Source of the DNA: Flavobacteriales bacterium
GTDB taxonomy: Bacteria > Bacteroidota > Bacteroidia > Flavobacteriales_G > Salibacteraceae
Assembly: GCA_013204105.1 (NCBI GenBank)
Contig: JABMOM010000001.1
Coordinates: 1-64,000, forward strand
Length of the DNA stretch: 64,000 nt
Reading direction: 5' to 3'
Shown here piece after piece: positions 50,572 through 59,786 of this stretch (position 1 is the stretch's first letter; the number at the start of each line of letters is the position of its first letter). The notes under the pieces are model-generated. The model ran no database searches and was not told the DNA's origin. It saw only the letters and a program-made list of their open reading frames with translations. The position numbers were made by a program, and so were the translations under genes.

Positions 50572-51846
50572 ATGGGATGTGGAAATTGTGGAAGTGGAGG
50601 ATGTGGGACCCAGCCGGCGGGATGTAAGAACAATGGCAATTGCGGCACATCAGGATGCAACAAAATGGATGTATTTGATTGGCTTACTGGGATGGAACGG
50701 ACCGTTTCGGGTGAAACCGAATACGTAGAAGTCCGATTCAAGAATACGCGCAAGGAGATTTTTAAAAATTCCGAACACCTTTCCCTCATTGTGGGTGAGG
50801 CAGTTGCCGTGGAGGCCACTACAGGTCATGATGTTGGAATGGTTTCACTTACCGGCGAGCTGGTCAAGTTTCAAATGAAAAAGGCGGGCTTGTCGGTCAA
50901 GAGCAGAGACATCAAGAAAATTTACCGAAAAGCGACGGACGAAGACCTTGAGGTCTATAGGGCGGCGCGTGACCAAGAACAGACCACCATGATCAAGGCT
51001 CGACGTATCGTGCGTGACCTCGGCCTTGTCATGAAGATTTCGGATGTAGAATACCAGGGAGACAATACAAAGGCGTCGTTTTATTACCTCGCCGATGAGC
51101 GCATTGATTTTAGAGAACTCATCAAAGTACTCGCGGACACCTTCCGGCTTCGGATCGATATGCGTCAAATCGGCGCGCGCCAAGAGGCGGGTAGGATTGG
51201 AGGAATCGGATCATGTGGAAGAGAGCTGTGCTGTAGCACTTGGCTCACTGACTTCCGCTCCGTATCCACAACCGCCGCTCGATATCAGCAGCTTAGCATC
51301 AATCCGATGAAGCTTGCCGGGCAGTGTGGAAAGCTCAAGTGTTGTCTCAATTACGAACTCGACTCGTACATGGATGCGATCAAGGACTTCCCTGATCACC
51401 GCAAAAGACTCAAGACAAAGAAAGGAGTGGCCTTTCATCAGAAGAGCGACATTTTCAAAGGAATGATGTGGTATTCATACGAAGACAATATGAGCGAGTT
51501 CATCCCGCTGGAGGTCGATCGCGTGCGCGAAGTCATCGCTATCAATGAGAGTGGTAAACTCGCCGATGATCTGGCCCTCATGAGCTACAAGGAGGAAGTG
51601 AAGGAAGTGGAGTTGAAGTTCGACAATGTGGTCGGCCAAGAAGACCTTACGCGTTTTGATCAGCCCAAGCGAAGCAAAAACAAACGTAGAAAGGGTGGCG
51701 GAAAAGGCCGGCCAGGAGGGCAACAAGTGAAGGCGGGCGGCAATCCTCAGGGGGGGCAAGCAAATGCAGGTAGCGCCCAAGGTGGACACGGAAAAGGGCG
51801 TCCTAATCGCAGAAATAAAGGAAAGCCAAAAGGCAGTGATTCATGA
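50572..51846 (+). CDS. ricT: PSP1-domain protein (RicT-like)
   Basis: A 424-residue protein of the PSP1 family; RicT in Firmicutes works with RicA and RicF in an Fe-S complex that influences RNase Y. The N-terminus is Cys/Gly-rich (MGCGNCGSGGCGT, GNCGTSGC). The PSP1 core contains CGRELCCSTWL and CGKLKCCLNYE, the conserved Cys pairs expected to hold a cluster. The C-terminus is a Gly/Lys/Arg-rich, probably disordered tail of about 55 residues (KRSKNKRRKGGGKGRPGG). gldH overlaps its stop (ATGA), the familiar order in gliding Bacteroidota. Confidence 0.9.
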   Translation: MGCGNCGSGGCGTQPAGCKNNGNCGTSGCNKMDVFDWLTGMERTVSGETEYVEVRFKNTRKEIFKNSEHLSLIVGEAVAVEATTGHDVGMVSLTGELVKFQMKKAGLSVKSRDIKKIYRKATDEDLEVYRAARDQEQTTMIKARRIVRDLGLVMKISDVEYQGDNTKASFYYLADERIDFRELIKVLADTFRLRIDMRQIGARQEAGRIGGIGSCGRELCCSTWLTDFRSVSTTAARYQQLSINPMKLAGQCGKLKCCLNYELDSYMDAIKDFPDHRKRLKTKKGVAFHQKSDIFKGMMWYSYEDNMSEFIPLEVDRVREVIAINESGKLADDLALMSYKEEVKEVELKFDNVVGQEDLTRFDQPKRSKNKRRKGGGKGRPGGQQVKAGGNPQGGQANAGSAQGGHGKGRPNRRNKGKPKGSDS

Positions 51847-52310
51847 TCCGAAATTCAATCGTAGCCCTGCTGTCGTTGTTGTTCCTTAACGCATGTAATA
51901 GCGACTACATTCTCAATGAGACCAAAGAGGTTTCTAGCGGTGATTGGGCGTTTGAAGCACCAAAGTCCTTTACAACAGAGGTGACCGACACGCTCACCCC
52001 CCAGCATTTTTACATCTTACTTCGGCACGGAGGCAATTACAGTTATCAGAACTTGATCGTCATCGTCAAGACCTATTTCCCCAACAACACATTTGTTGCC
52101 GACACGATCGATTGTCCGTTGGCAGACCCTTCTGGGAAGTGGTATGGGAGTGGCTTGGGCGACCTCTTGGATAACCGAATCATGTTCAAAAGAAATGTGC
52201 AAATGCCTTTTGCAGGCACCTACAAATTCGAACTTCAGCACGCAATGCGATCCGACACCATTCACGAAATTTATGATGTGGGGATCGCAATCGAAAGTGC
52301 GGTTGACTAA
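51843..52310 (+). CDS. gldH: Gliding motility lipoprotein GldH
   Basis: GldH is an outer-membrane-associated lipoprotein required for gliding in Flavobacterium; its molecular role is not settled. The 155-residue product has a lipoprotein signal (NSIVALLSLLFLNACNS, lipobox LNAC). It also has the family blocks YILNETKEV, WAFEAPKSF, FYILLRHGGNYSYQNLIVIV, DTIDCPLADPSGKWYGSGLGD and GTYKFELQHAMR. It overlaps ricT by 4 bases and is 24 bases upstream of the PBP1A gene. Confidence 0.93.
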   Translation: MIRNSIVALLSLLFLNACNSDYILNETKEVSSGDWAFEAPKSFTTEVTDTLTPQHFYILLRHGGNYSYQNLIVIVKTYFPNNTFVADTIDCPLADPSGKWYGSGLGDLLDNRIMFKRNVQMPFAGTYKFELQHAMRSDTIHEIYDVGIAIESAVD

Positions 52311-52334
52311 TTTGCAGCGGGTAGTTCCTGGCGT

Positions 52335-54767
52335 ATGAAGAAACTGATTATCGGTCTTTGGGTAGTGGTCCTCGTTGGGATCCTTGGCTTTTTTTCCTCC
52401 TTTTGGATGGCGGAGCAAGGATGGCTTGGGAAAATGCCTACGATTGAAGATTTGCAAAATCCAAAAAGCGATCTCGCGAGTGAGATCTATAGCTCCGACG
52501 GCAAGGTTTTGGGAAAGTACTTTTATCAAAACCGAACCAATGTCGGCTACGCAGGCCTTTCTCCTCACCTTATCAATGCACTAGTAGCCACCGAAGACGA
52601 ACGATTCCGAGATCACCCAGGGATCGACTGGAAAGGAACAATTCGCGCTGTTGCTTACTTGGGTAGTCGCGGCGGGGCCAGTACCATTACCCAGCAGCTT
52701 GCCAAAATGCTCTTTACCGAGCGCAGGTCAACCAACAAATTGAAACGGGTGGTTCAGAAGATCCAGGAGTGGATCATCTCCGCCAAACTGGAACGCTATT
52801 ATACGAAGGATGAGATCATCGCCATGTACTTTAATCGCTTTGACTTTGTCAATAATGCCGTTGGAGTCAAATCGGCGTCACAGGTGTACTTCAGCACCTC
52901 ACCGGATTCCTTGGAAATACACGAAGCTGCGATGCTGGTGGGAATGGCCAAGAACCCATCCTTGTTTAACCCCATTCGCAGACCCGACACCACCTTTCAG
53001 CGGCGAAATGTGGTCTTAGGTCAAATGGTGCGGAACCAATACATCACCCAGGAAGAATATGATTCGCTCTCCAATCTTCCGCTTGGGGTTCGCTATCAGC
53101 AAGTGGATCACAGCGAAGGAATTGCTCCGTACTTCAGAGAGATTCTACGTGGGGAGCTGAAGGATCTACTGCAGAAAAAGGATCCTGAATCGGGAGCGTA
53201 CCTTGTTGCCAAGGAGAATGGAGATGCTTATAACATCTACAGCGATGGGCTGCGGGTATTCACTACAATCAACAGCAAGATGCAGCAGCACGCGGAATGG
53301 GCGGTGCAACAATATTTGAAAGAGTACCTGCAGCCGGCATTCTCGAAGGAATTGGCGAAAAGGTCGAATTTCCCCTTCGCCAGTTTGACCGATGAAGAAG
53401 TTAAAAGTGTCATGAACACGGCCAGAAGACGGACCATGCGTTATCGAATCCTTACCGGAAAAGAATGCCATAACTGCCATCGGAGAGGAGATTTTGTTCA
53501 ACGAGAAGAAGTTGATGGGGTAGACCATTGGGTTTGCGCTGCTGAGGATTGTGGCGAAACAAAACGCGTGATCCCCGAGGATTCGATTGGAGCTGTATTC
53601 GATACACCTGTAAAAATGCATGTCTTTTCATGGCAAGGAGATATCGATACCTTGATGACGCCAAACGATTCTATCAGATATTACAAGAGCTTTTTGCAAG
53701 CTGGACTCATGAGCCTTGATCCCCACACAGGTCATATCAAAGCCTGGGTCGGCGGCATTGACCACAAACATTTTGAATACGACCACGTTTACCTGGCGAA
53801 ACGACAAGTCGGTTCCACGTTCAAGCCATTCGTATACGCCTTGGCGCTGGAGGCGGGTCTTTCAGCCTGCCATCTAATACCTAACATTCCATATACTTTT
53901 AAAAAGGGAGAGTTTGGCCTACTGAAGGATTGGACGCCTAAAAATGAAGGCGACGATTACGGATATGAGGTGACCTTGAAATACGGCCTCGCCAATTCCA
54001 TGAATACGATCACTGCATGGGTCATGAAACGATTTACGCCACAAGCCGCGGTTGCCTATGCGCATAAATGTGGGATTCGTTCGCATATTGAACCTGTGCC
54101 TTCCCTGGCCCTTGGTGTAGCTGATTTGAGTTTACATGAAATGGTTACCGCCTACAGCACATTTGCGAACCGAGGAATGCGGATGGAACCGATATATCTG
54201 CTTCGCATTGAAGACAATGGTGGAACGATAATCTACGAATCGCAGCAAGACATGGAGGAGGTGATGAGCGAGGAGCAAGCCTACAAGATGCTGGACATTA
54301 TGATGGGCGTGACAGAAGGAGAGCTGGGAGGGGCTGTTGACCCCGAGGTGGGCCGTCAGCGAAAGACGGGAACAGCGATGCGTATGCACTACGATATTGA
54401 ATCGAGGGGATACGATGGCATTCCTTGGGACGTGAAAATTGCAGGAAAAACCGGCACCACTCAAGGTAATTCAGACGGATGGTTCATGGGTATAGTACCT
54501 GACCTTGTCACAGGAGTTTGGGTTGGAGCCGATGATAGAAGCGTTCGTTTCACACGGACGGACCTCGGACAAGGAGCCAATACCGCGTTGCCGATCTGGT
54601 GCTATTACATGAAAAAGGTGTGGGATGACCCATCCTTCGGCGTGACAACACGGCCGTTTGATGTGCCCGAAACCCTTAAAAATGATAACTTCGATTGCAC
54701 GAATGGATTGTCGGATGGCGAAACGTTCGACCGTGACGAGATCAACGAAAAGGACCTATTTAACTAA
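52335..54767 (+). CDS. Class A penicillin-binding protein (PBP1A-like) with four-Cys insert
   Basis: Bifunctional peptidoglycan synthase of 810 residues. One N-terminal membrane helix (LIIGLWVVVLVGILGFFSSFW) comes first. The GT51 glycosyltransferase domain (about 60-240) has catalytic Glu in TEDERFRDHPGID and GASTITQQLAKML. The transpeptidase domain has nucleophile Ser494 (GSTFK), SMN in ANSMNTITAW and KTG in GKTGTTQG. Between them, Cys378, Cys381, Cys401 and Cys406 form a CxxC-x19-Cx4C knuckle not part of the usual PBP1A layout. A one-base-short -7 (TAATTTG) overlaps the gldH stop. Confidence 0.93.
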   Translation: MKKLIIGLWVVVLVGILGFFSSFWMAEQGWLGKMPTIEDLQNPKSDLASEIYSSDGKVLGKYFYQNRTNVGYAGLSPHLINALVATEDERFRDHPGIDWKGTIRAVAYLGSRGGASTITQQLAKMLFTERRSTNKLKRVVQKIQEWIISAKLERYYTKDEIIAMYFNRFDFVNNAVGVKSASQVYFSTSPDSLEIHEAAMLVGMAKNPSLFNPIRRPDTTFQRRNVVLGQMVRNQYITQEEYDSLSNLPLGVRYQQVDHSEGIAPYFREILRGELKDLLQKKDPESGAYLVAKENGDAYNIYSDGLRVFTTINSKMQQHAEWAVQQYLKEYLQPAFSKELAKRSNFPFASLTDEEVKSVMNTARRRTMRYRILTGKECHNCHRRGDFVQREEVDGVDHWVCAAEDCGETKRVIPEDSIGAVFDTPVKMHVFSWQGDIDTLMTPNDSIRYYKSFLQAGLMSLDPHTGHIKAWVGGIDHKHFEYDHVYLAKRQVGSTFKPFVYALALEAGLSACHLIPNIPYTFKKGEFGLLKDWTPKNEGDDYGYEVTLKYGLANSMNTITAWVMKRFTPQAAVAYAHKCGIRSHIEPVPSLALGVADLSLHEMVTAYSTFANRGMRMEPIYLLRIEDNGGTIIYESQQDMEEVMSEEQAYKMLDIMMGVTEGELGGAVDPEVGRQRKTGTAMRMHYDIESRGYDGIPWDVKIAGKTGTTQGNSDGWFMGIVPDLVTGVWVGADDRSVRFTRTDLGQGANTALPIWCYYMKKVWDDPSFGVTTRPFDVPETLKNDNFDCTNGLSDGETFDRDEINEKDLFN

Positions 54768-54773
54768 GGACCC

Positions 54774-55478
54774 ATGGCAATCAACAAAGTAGTTTCCGGA
54801 CCAGAAGAAGCAACCCGGGGAATCGGCGATGGCATGACGGTAATGTTCGGGGGCTTTGGGCTTTGCGGCATTCCGGAACACGCAATCGCGGCAATACGAA
54901 AACGCGGCACGAGAGACCTCACCTGCGTGTCTAACAATGCAGGTGTGGATGGATTTGGCCTCGGAGTGCTGCTTGAAAACAAACAGGTAAAGAAGATGAT
55001 CTCCTCGTACGTTGGGGAAAACGACGAATTTGAGCGACAGATGCTGAGTGGTGAGCTGGACGTGGAGCTCATTCCCCAAGGAACCCTGGCTGAAAGATGT
55101 CGTGCGGCTGGTGCGGGTATTCCAGCATTCTTTACCCCTGCTGGCTATGGTACGGAAGTAGCGATCGGAAAGGAAGTAAGGTGGTTTGAAGGGAAGCCCC
55201 ATCTATTGGAACACGCCTTTGACGCATCCTTTGCATTTGTGAAGGCAATGAAAGGGGATACTGCCGGCAATTTGATCTTCAATGCCACCGCACGCAATTT
55301 TAACCACGCCATGGCCATGGCTGGAAAAATTACCGTGGCAGAAGTGGAAGAGTTGGTGCCTGTAGGAGAACTGGACCCCAACGAGATCCACACACCAGGG
55401 ATCTTCATTCAGCGGATATTTCAAGGAGACAATTTTGAAAAGCGTATCGAACAGCGCACGGTTCGATCAAAAGCATAG
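54774..55478 (+). CDS. scoA: 3-oxoacid CoA-transferase subunit A
   Basis: Alpha subunit of a succinyl-CoA:3-ketoacid-type CoA transferase, which activates acetoacetate for ketone-body use. The 234-residue product carries the signature MFGGFGLCGIPEHAI, NAGVDGFGLG, and IPQGTLAERCRAAGAGIPAFFTPAGYGT. The gene begins 6 bases after the PBP1A stop and is followed 3 bases later by subunit B, so the pair is a single translational unit. The position after a penicillin-binding protein gene is probably only operon convenience. Confidence 0.94.
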   Translation: MAINKVVSGPEEATRGIGDGMTVMFGGFGLCGIPEHAIAAIRKRGTRDLTCVSNNAGVDGFGLGVLLENKQVKKMISSYVGENDEFERQMLSGELDVELIPQGTLAERCRAAGAGIPAFFTPAGYGTEVAIGKEVRWFEGKPHLLEHAFDASFAFVKAMKGDTAGNLIFNATARNFNHAMAMAGKITVAEVEELVPVGELDPNEIHTPGIFIQRIFQGDNFEKRIEQRTVRSKA

Positions 55479-55481
55479 GAC

Positions 55482-56138
55482 ATGGCACTCGACAAAAACG
55501 GTATTGCACAGCGCATCGCTCAAGAACTGAGGGATGGCTACTACGTAAACCTGGGCATCGGCATTCCTACCTTGGTTGCGAACTACATTCCAGGCGGTAT
55601 TGATGTAGAGTTTCAAAGCGAGAACGGCATGTTGGGTATGGGCCCCTTTCCTTTCGAAGGGGAGGAAGATCCCGACCTGATCAACGCGGGTAAGCAGACC
55701 ATTACGGCTGTTCCTGGAGCTGTCTATTTTGATTCTTCTACCAGCTTCGCTATGATACGAGGTCAACACGTAGACCTCACTGTCCTGGGTGCAATGGAAG
55801 TCAGTGACCAAGGAGATATTGCAAACTGGAAGATTCCGGGCCACATGGTCAAAGGGATGGGAGGCGCCATGGACTTGGTAGCTTCCGCAAAGAACATCAT
55901 CGTGGCCATGATGCATACCAATAAGGCAGGAGAGTCTAAACTACTCAGGCAATGCACCTTGCCGCTTACGGGAGTCCGTTGTGTTACCCGAGTCGTAAGT
56001 AATTTGGCAGTATTGGACATCACCGAGCGCGGGTTTAAGCTCATCGAATGCGCTCCTGGCGTCAGCGTGGATGATGTTAAGAATGCGACGGAAGGAAGGC
56101 TGATCGTGGATGGGGCGATTCCTGAAATGAAGCTTTGA
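55482..56138 (+). CDS. scoB: 3-oxoacid CoA-transferase subunit B
   Basis: Beta subunit of the CoA transferase; carries the catalytic Glu. The 218-residue product has GYYVNLGIGIPTLVANYIP, the active-site Glu47 in SENGMLGMGPFP, then SSTSFAMIRGQHVDLTVLGAMEV and GMGGAMDLVASAKN. It begins 3 bases after subunit A. Length is normal for a separate beta subunit. Confidence 0.95.
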   Translation: MALDKNGIAQRIAQELRDGYYVNLGIGIPTLVANYIPGGIDVEFQSENGMLGMGPFPFEGEEDPDLINAGKQTITAVPGAVYFDSSTSFAMIRGQHVDLTVLGAMEVSDQGDIANWKIPGHMVKGMGGAMDLVASAKNIIVAMMHTNKAGESKLLRQCTLPLTGVRCVTRVVSNLAVLDITERGFKLIECAPGVSVDDVKNATEGRLIVDGAIPEMKL

Positions 56139-56144
56139 GTTAAG

Positions 56145-57140
56145 ATGATCCTTGTCACTGGCGCAACAGGGATCGTAGGTTCCCACATCGTACTTGCCCT
56201 TCTTCAAAGGGGCGCTGCAGTGCGCGTACTGCACCGGTCAGAATCTAACCTGTCCGTATTGACAGCTCTTTTAGCTTACCATTCGATTCAAGCCGAGCCA
56301 GAATACGTTATCGGAGACGTGGAGGATCCTATTTCCCTGGAAGATGCCGCACAAGGTTGCCAAACCTGCTATCACGCAGCAGCGTTGGTTTCGTTCAATG
56401 ATTCAGATGACCGGCGACTCGCAGAAGTGAACACGCATGGTACTGAACACATCATCGATATGTGTCTTAGAAACGGCCTCAACCTAGCGTTCATCAGTTC
56501 CACCGCGTCTATTGGTGACGCAAACGCGCAAGGCGTTCGGGATGAAAAGAGCGTATGGGGAACAGACAAAGGCAAAGCGGCGTACACCTTGAGTAAGCGT
56601 TATGCTGAACTTGCCGTGTTCAGGGGTATGCAAGAAGGCTTAGAGGCCGTTGTTGTAAACCCGGGCGTGGTCATTGGACCAGGAAATTGGGGGCAGAGCA
56701 GCACCTCGATCTTTTTGACGGGCATCAAAGGAATGACCTTCTACCCCGGAGGAAGCAACGGATTTGTAGACGCCAGAGACGTTGCTGATATTACGGTCAA
56801 GATGATGGACGAGCCGTCTAGGTACAGAGGGCAACACTTGCTGATAGGCGGAAGCCACAGTTTTAAAGAAATGTTTGAACTGCTTGCAGAAGTTGCCGGA
56901 ACTAAAGGCCCGACCGTTCGGGTTAAAAGTGCTTGGATCAGAACCGTCATTGTGGGCATGCGGATCGTTGAGTTTTTTGGCCTCAATAAATCACAACTGA
57001 CAGCGAACAGTTTGCGCTCTTCGATTTCAACGCATGTTTATGCGAACAAGAAGGTGCGCGATCTAGGCTTTGAATTCCGATCCATTCGATCCGCTGCGGA
57101 ATACACATTTGACGTTTATACTGCCGGGGAACAGAAGTGA
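56145..57140 (+). CDS. NAD-dependent epimerase/dehydratase family protein
   Basis: A 331-residue short-chain dehydrogenase of the extended type. The Rossmann motif is at the N-terminus (LVTGATGIVGSHI, GxxGxxG), the catalytic Tyr-Lys pair in YTLSKRYAEL, and NPGVVIGPGNWG is the substrate-binding loop of this group. Substrate cannot be named from the sequence; sterol- or sugar-type 3-beta-hydroxysteroid-like reductases look similar. Start is 6 bases after the CoA-transferase B stop. It ends 3 bases from the convergent DUF4296 gene. Confidence 0.9.
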   Translation: MILVTGATGIVGSHIVLALLQRGAAVRVLHRSESNLSVLTALLAYHSIQAEPEYVIGDVEDPISLEDAAQGCQTCYHAAALVSFNDSDDRRLAEVNTHGTEHIIDMCLRNGLNLAFISSTASIGDANAQGVRDEKSVWGTDKGKAAYTLSKRYAELAVFRGMQEGLEAVVVNPGVVIGPGNWGQSSTSIFLTGIKGMTFYPGGSNGFVDARDVADITVKMMDEPSRYRGQHLLIGGSHSFKEMFELLAEVAGTKGPTVRVKSAWIRTVIVGMRIVEFFGLNKSQLTANSLRSSISTHVYANKKVRDLGFEFRSIRSAAEYTFDVYTAGEQK

Positions 57141-57143
57141 GAA

Positions 57144-57530
57144 TCAATTTTCCTCCGGATCAGCATCCTTTTTCAGCCCATCCATTTTAAGGCGCGCGGT
57201 TTGCGTGCTCAGTCGTTCCATGGCGAGGTCGTAGATTTCGCTCATCTCTTCAAAATCAGCTCCCCAGAATGCGAGGCTTTGCACAAATTTCTTACGACTG
57301 ACTTGGGCGGTATCAAAGTATTCTATGAAGCCCCGTTTCGCATAGACTTGAAGGTTTTCCTTACGCACGTCTCGGTGGCGCATGGCGGCGTCCACTACAT
57401 GAACTTGGCTCAGGAAGAAGGCCATGCTATCCTTGGAAAGTACGTCTGGCGGAACGGGTCGAGGGGTAGGTTTATCTGACCCGCAGGCAAGAAGAAAGAC
57501 GAGGCTGAGCAATGGAAGCAGCGCTTTCAT
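57144..57530 (-). CDS. DUF4296-family lipoprotein
   Basis: A 128-residue lipoprotein with signal LLPLLSLVFLLACGS (lipobox LLAC) and the helical DUF4296 body: VLSKDSMAFFLSQVHVVDAAMR, VYAKRGFIEYFDTAQVSRKKFVQSLAFWG. Function unknown. It overlaps the dihydroorotase stop by 4 bases (ATGA). The trio glycosyltransferase-dihydroorotase-DUF4296 is a recurrent order in this phylum. Confidence 0.88.
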   Translation of the reverse strand: MKALLPLLSLVFLLACGSDKPTPRPVPPDVLSKDSMAFFLSQVHVVDAAMRHRDVRKENLQVYAKRGFIEYFDTAQVSRKKFVQSLAFWGADFEEMSEIYDLAMERLSTQTARLKMDGLKKDADPEEN

Positions 57531-58870
57531 CGGTTAAAGGTGATCGCGGATCCTTTGCGGGATTCATCGATCGCGCCTCGGTCATAGGCCAGGTGCCCAC
57601 TCACAAAGGTCTTCACGATGCTCGAGGAGAATTGATGTCCTTCGAAAGGAGACCATCCGCATTTATAGAGGAGAGAATCCTTGGTGACAAGCGTTGGCGT
57701 GTTCAGATCCACAAGGACTATGTCCGCGAAGTATCCTTTTCGAATAAAGCCACGTTGTTGGATCTGGAAACACTCAGCTACTGCATGGGACATTTTCTCA
57801 GCTACACGCTCAATGCTAATGCGCCCTTCTTTCACGAAGTCGAGCATGGCGACGAGTGAGTGCTGAATAAGCGGGCCGCCAGAAGGAGCCCTCCAATAGG
57901 GATTCGATTTTTCCTCAGATGTATGAGGGGCGTGGTCAGTGGCAATTACGTCGATGCGGTTATCGAGTAAGGCCTTCCAAATGCCTTCCCGATCTGCCGC
58001 TGTTTTCACGGCGGGATTCCACTTTATTAAAGTGCCTTTCTTGTCATAGTCCGCATCGGTAAACCACAGGTGATGAATGCACGCCTCGGCAGTGATGCGC
58101 TTATCTTTCAGCGGAATATCGTTCCTGAAAAGTTCGGTTTCTTTCGCCGTGGAGATGTGCAGGATGTGGAGTCGCGTATCGTGTTTCTTGGCCAACGCTG
58201 CCGCCATGCTTGAAGAGAGGTAGCAGGCTTCAGCAGAACGGATGATGGGGTGCGCACTCATCGGCACATTATCACCGTAGCGCTCTTTGAAAGCGGCTGA
58301 ATTCTTTCGAATCGTCACCTCATCCTCGCAATGCGTTGCGATGAGCATACGCGATTTGGAGAAGATGCCTTCCAGGGTGGATTGTTGATCCACGAGCATG
58401 TCCCCGGTGGAAGAGCCCATAAATATTTTGATGCCGCAAACATGTTTCGGATCTGTGGCAAGAACCTCGTCTAGGTTGTGATTGGTTGCTCCAAAAAAGA
58501 AGGAATGGTTCGCCATAGAAACCTCCGCAGCGCGATCGAATTTCTTGATAAGCTCTGCCTGAGTCACTGTCTGTGGGATGGTGTTCGGCATTTCCATGAA
58601 CGTAGTGGTGCCCCCGGCCACGGCCGCCTTTGCTTCGGTGTAAATGTCCGCTTTGTGCGTAAATCCGGGCTCCCTAAAGTGCACCTGATCATCGATCACT
58701 CCCGGAAGTAGGGTAAGCCCACTTGCGTCGATTCGGGCAAGGTTTTCGGATAAGGAAGAGGGAACAGGGCCCTCGAAGACCTCTTCGATGATTTGGTCGT
58801 TGATCAAAACACTTCCTAAAAAGGACCTCCCCTCGTTGACAATGCTTGCGTTGTAAATAAGTTGCTTCAT
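57527..58870 (-). CDS. pyrC: Dihydroorotase
   Basis: Cyclises carbamoyl-aspartate to dihydroorotate in pyrimidine synthesis. The 447-residue protein is of the long, class I type. The metal-binding HxH motif is altered: VIDDQVHFREPGF has Gln62 in place of the first His, while His64 and Arg66 are kept. The carboxylated-Lys region (GIKIFMGSSTGDM), HCEDE, LHILHIST and DHAPHT (catalytic Asp) are present. The Gln form is common in dihydroorotases of this phylum, and would alter the binuclear metal centre. It overlaps both neighbours by 4 bases. Confidence 0.92.
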   Translation of the reverse strand: MKQLIYNASIVNEGRSFLGSVLINDQIIEEVFEGPVPSSLSENLARIDASGLTLLPGVIDDQVHFREPGFTHKADIYTEAKAAVAGGTTTFMEMPNTIPQTVTQAELIKKFDRAAEVSMANHSFFFGATNHNLDEVLATDPKHVCGIKIFMGSSTGDMLVDQQSTLEGIFSKSRMLIATHCEDEVTIRKNSAAFKERYGDNVPMSAHPIIRSAEACYLSSSMAAALAKKHDTRLHILHISTAKETELFRNDIPLKDKRITAEACIHHLWFTDADYDKKGTLIKWNPAVKTAADREGIWKALLDNRIDVIATDHAPHTSEEKSNPYWRAPSGGPLIQHSLVAMLDFVKEGRISIERVAEKMSHAVAECFQIQQRGFIRKGYFADIVLVDLNTPTLVTKDSLLYKCGWSPFEGHQFSSSIVKTFVSGHLAYDRGAIDESRKGSAITFNR

Positions 58871-59577
58871 AACATAAACCGCATTTGAAGCACTCCCAAG
58901 AACGCTTCTTTGAAGATCCCCGAACTCATCTTAGAAGAGCCGGCTATGCGGTCAGTGAAGGTGATAGGCACCTCGACCAAGGAGTACTTCTTTCGCCAAG
59001 CGCGGTATTTCATTTCAATTTGGAATGCATACCCTATGAATCGCACTTCGTCGAGCGCAATATTTTCGAGGACCACCCTTCTGTAGCATTTGAACCCTGC
59101 GGTGGTGTCTTTGATGTTCATCCAAAGCACCAAACGGACATACACGGAAGCGAAGTAAGACATGAGGATTCGACCGATTGGCCAATTCTCCACTTTCCCC
59201 CCTTTTATATACCGCGAGCCGATGGCAACATCAGCACCACCCTCTTTAGCGGCAATGTACAATCGAACAAGGTCGTCGGGATTATGCGAAAAGTCGCAAT
59301 CCATCTCAAAGAGGAATTCATAACTATGCTGTAGGCCCCATTTAAAGCCGTGAATGTAGGCCGTTCCTAAGCCAAGCTTTCCACTGCGCTCCTCAATATG
59401 TAAGCGGTTAGGAAACTCAGCCATGAGGGATTTCACAATGGCAGCCGTACCGTCCGGAGAACCATCATCAACAATGAGCAGGTCGAATGCGACAGGAAGG
59501 GAGAAAACCTTGCGCACCATGCGCTCGACGTTCTCTTTTTCATTGTATGTAGGTATGATGACTAGGGCTTCTGACAC
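58867..59577 (-). CDS. Polyprenol monophosphomannose synthase-like glycosyltransferase (GT2)
   Basis: A 236-residue GT-A glycosyltransferase of the dolichol-phosphate mannose synthase group: ALVIIPTYNEKENVERMV, the nucleotide-binding LIVDDGSPDGT, the metal-binding FEMDCDFSHNPDDL, and GSRYIKGGKV with a long C-terminal helix but no multi-membrane domain. Likely charges a lipid carrier with a hexose for surface glycan or protein O-glycosylation. Start is GTG. It is first in the leftward operon with pyrC and DUF4296, with 4-base overlaps. Confidence 0.9.
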   Translation of the reverse strand: MSEALVIIPTYNEKENVERMVRKVFSLPVAFDLLIVDDGSPDGTAAIVKSLMAEFPNRLHIEERSGKLGLGTAYIHGFKWGLQHSYEFLFEMDCDFSHNPDDLVRLYIAAKEGGADVAIGSRYIKGGKVENWPIGRILMSYFASVYVRLVLWMNIKDTTAGFKCYRRVVLENIALDEVRFIGYAFQIEMKYRAWRKKYSLVEVPITFTDRIAGSSKMSSGIFKEAFLGVLQMRFML

Positions 59578-59786
59578 GACTATTCTTGAAGAGGAACGAA
59601 TATACTTTGAAAATCAACAATTCACTTGTGTCACCCTCTAGATTGCCCCGGCATTCACATTATTTAGTGCAAATGGAAAGAATTGGGCTTCCAAGAGTGG
59701 GTGAAAGAGGGGGTTCAAATACAAGCAATCCAATTTATGTTTCGATAAAAGTGATATATTCATCCTCCAATAAAACAAAAACACCT

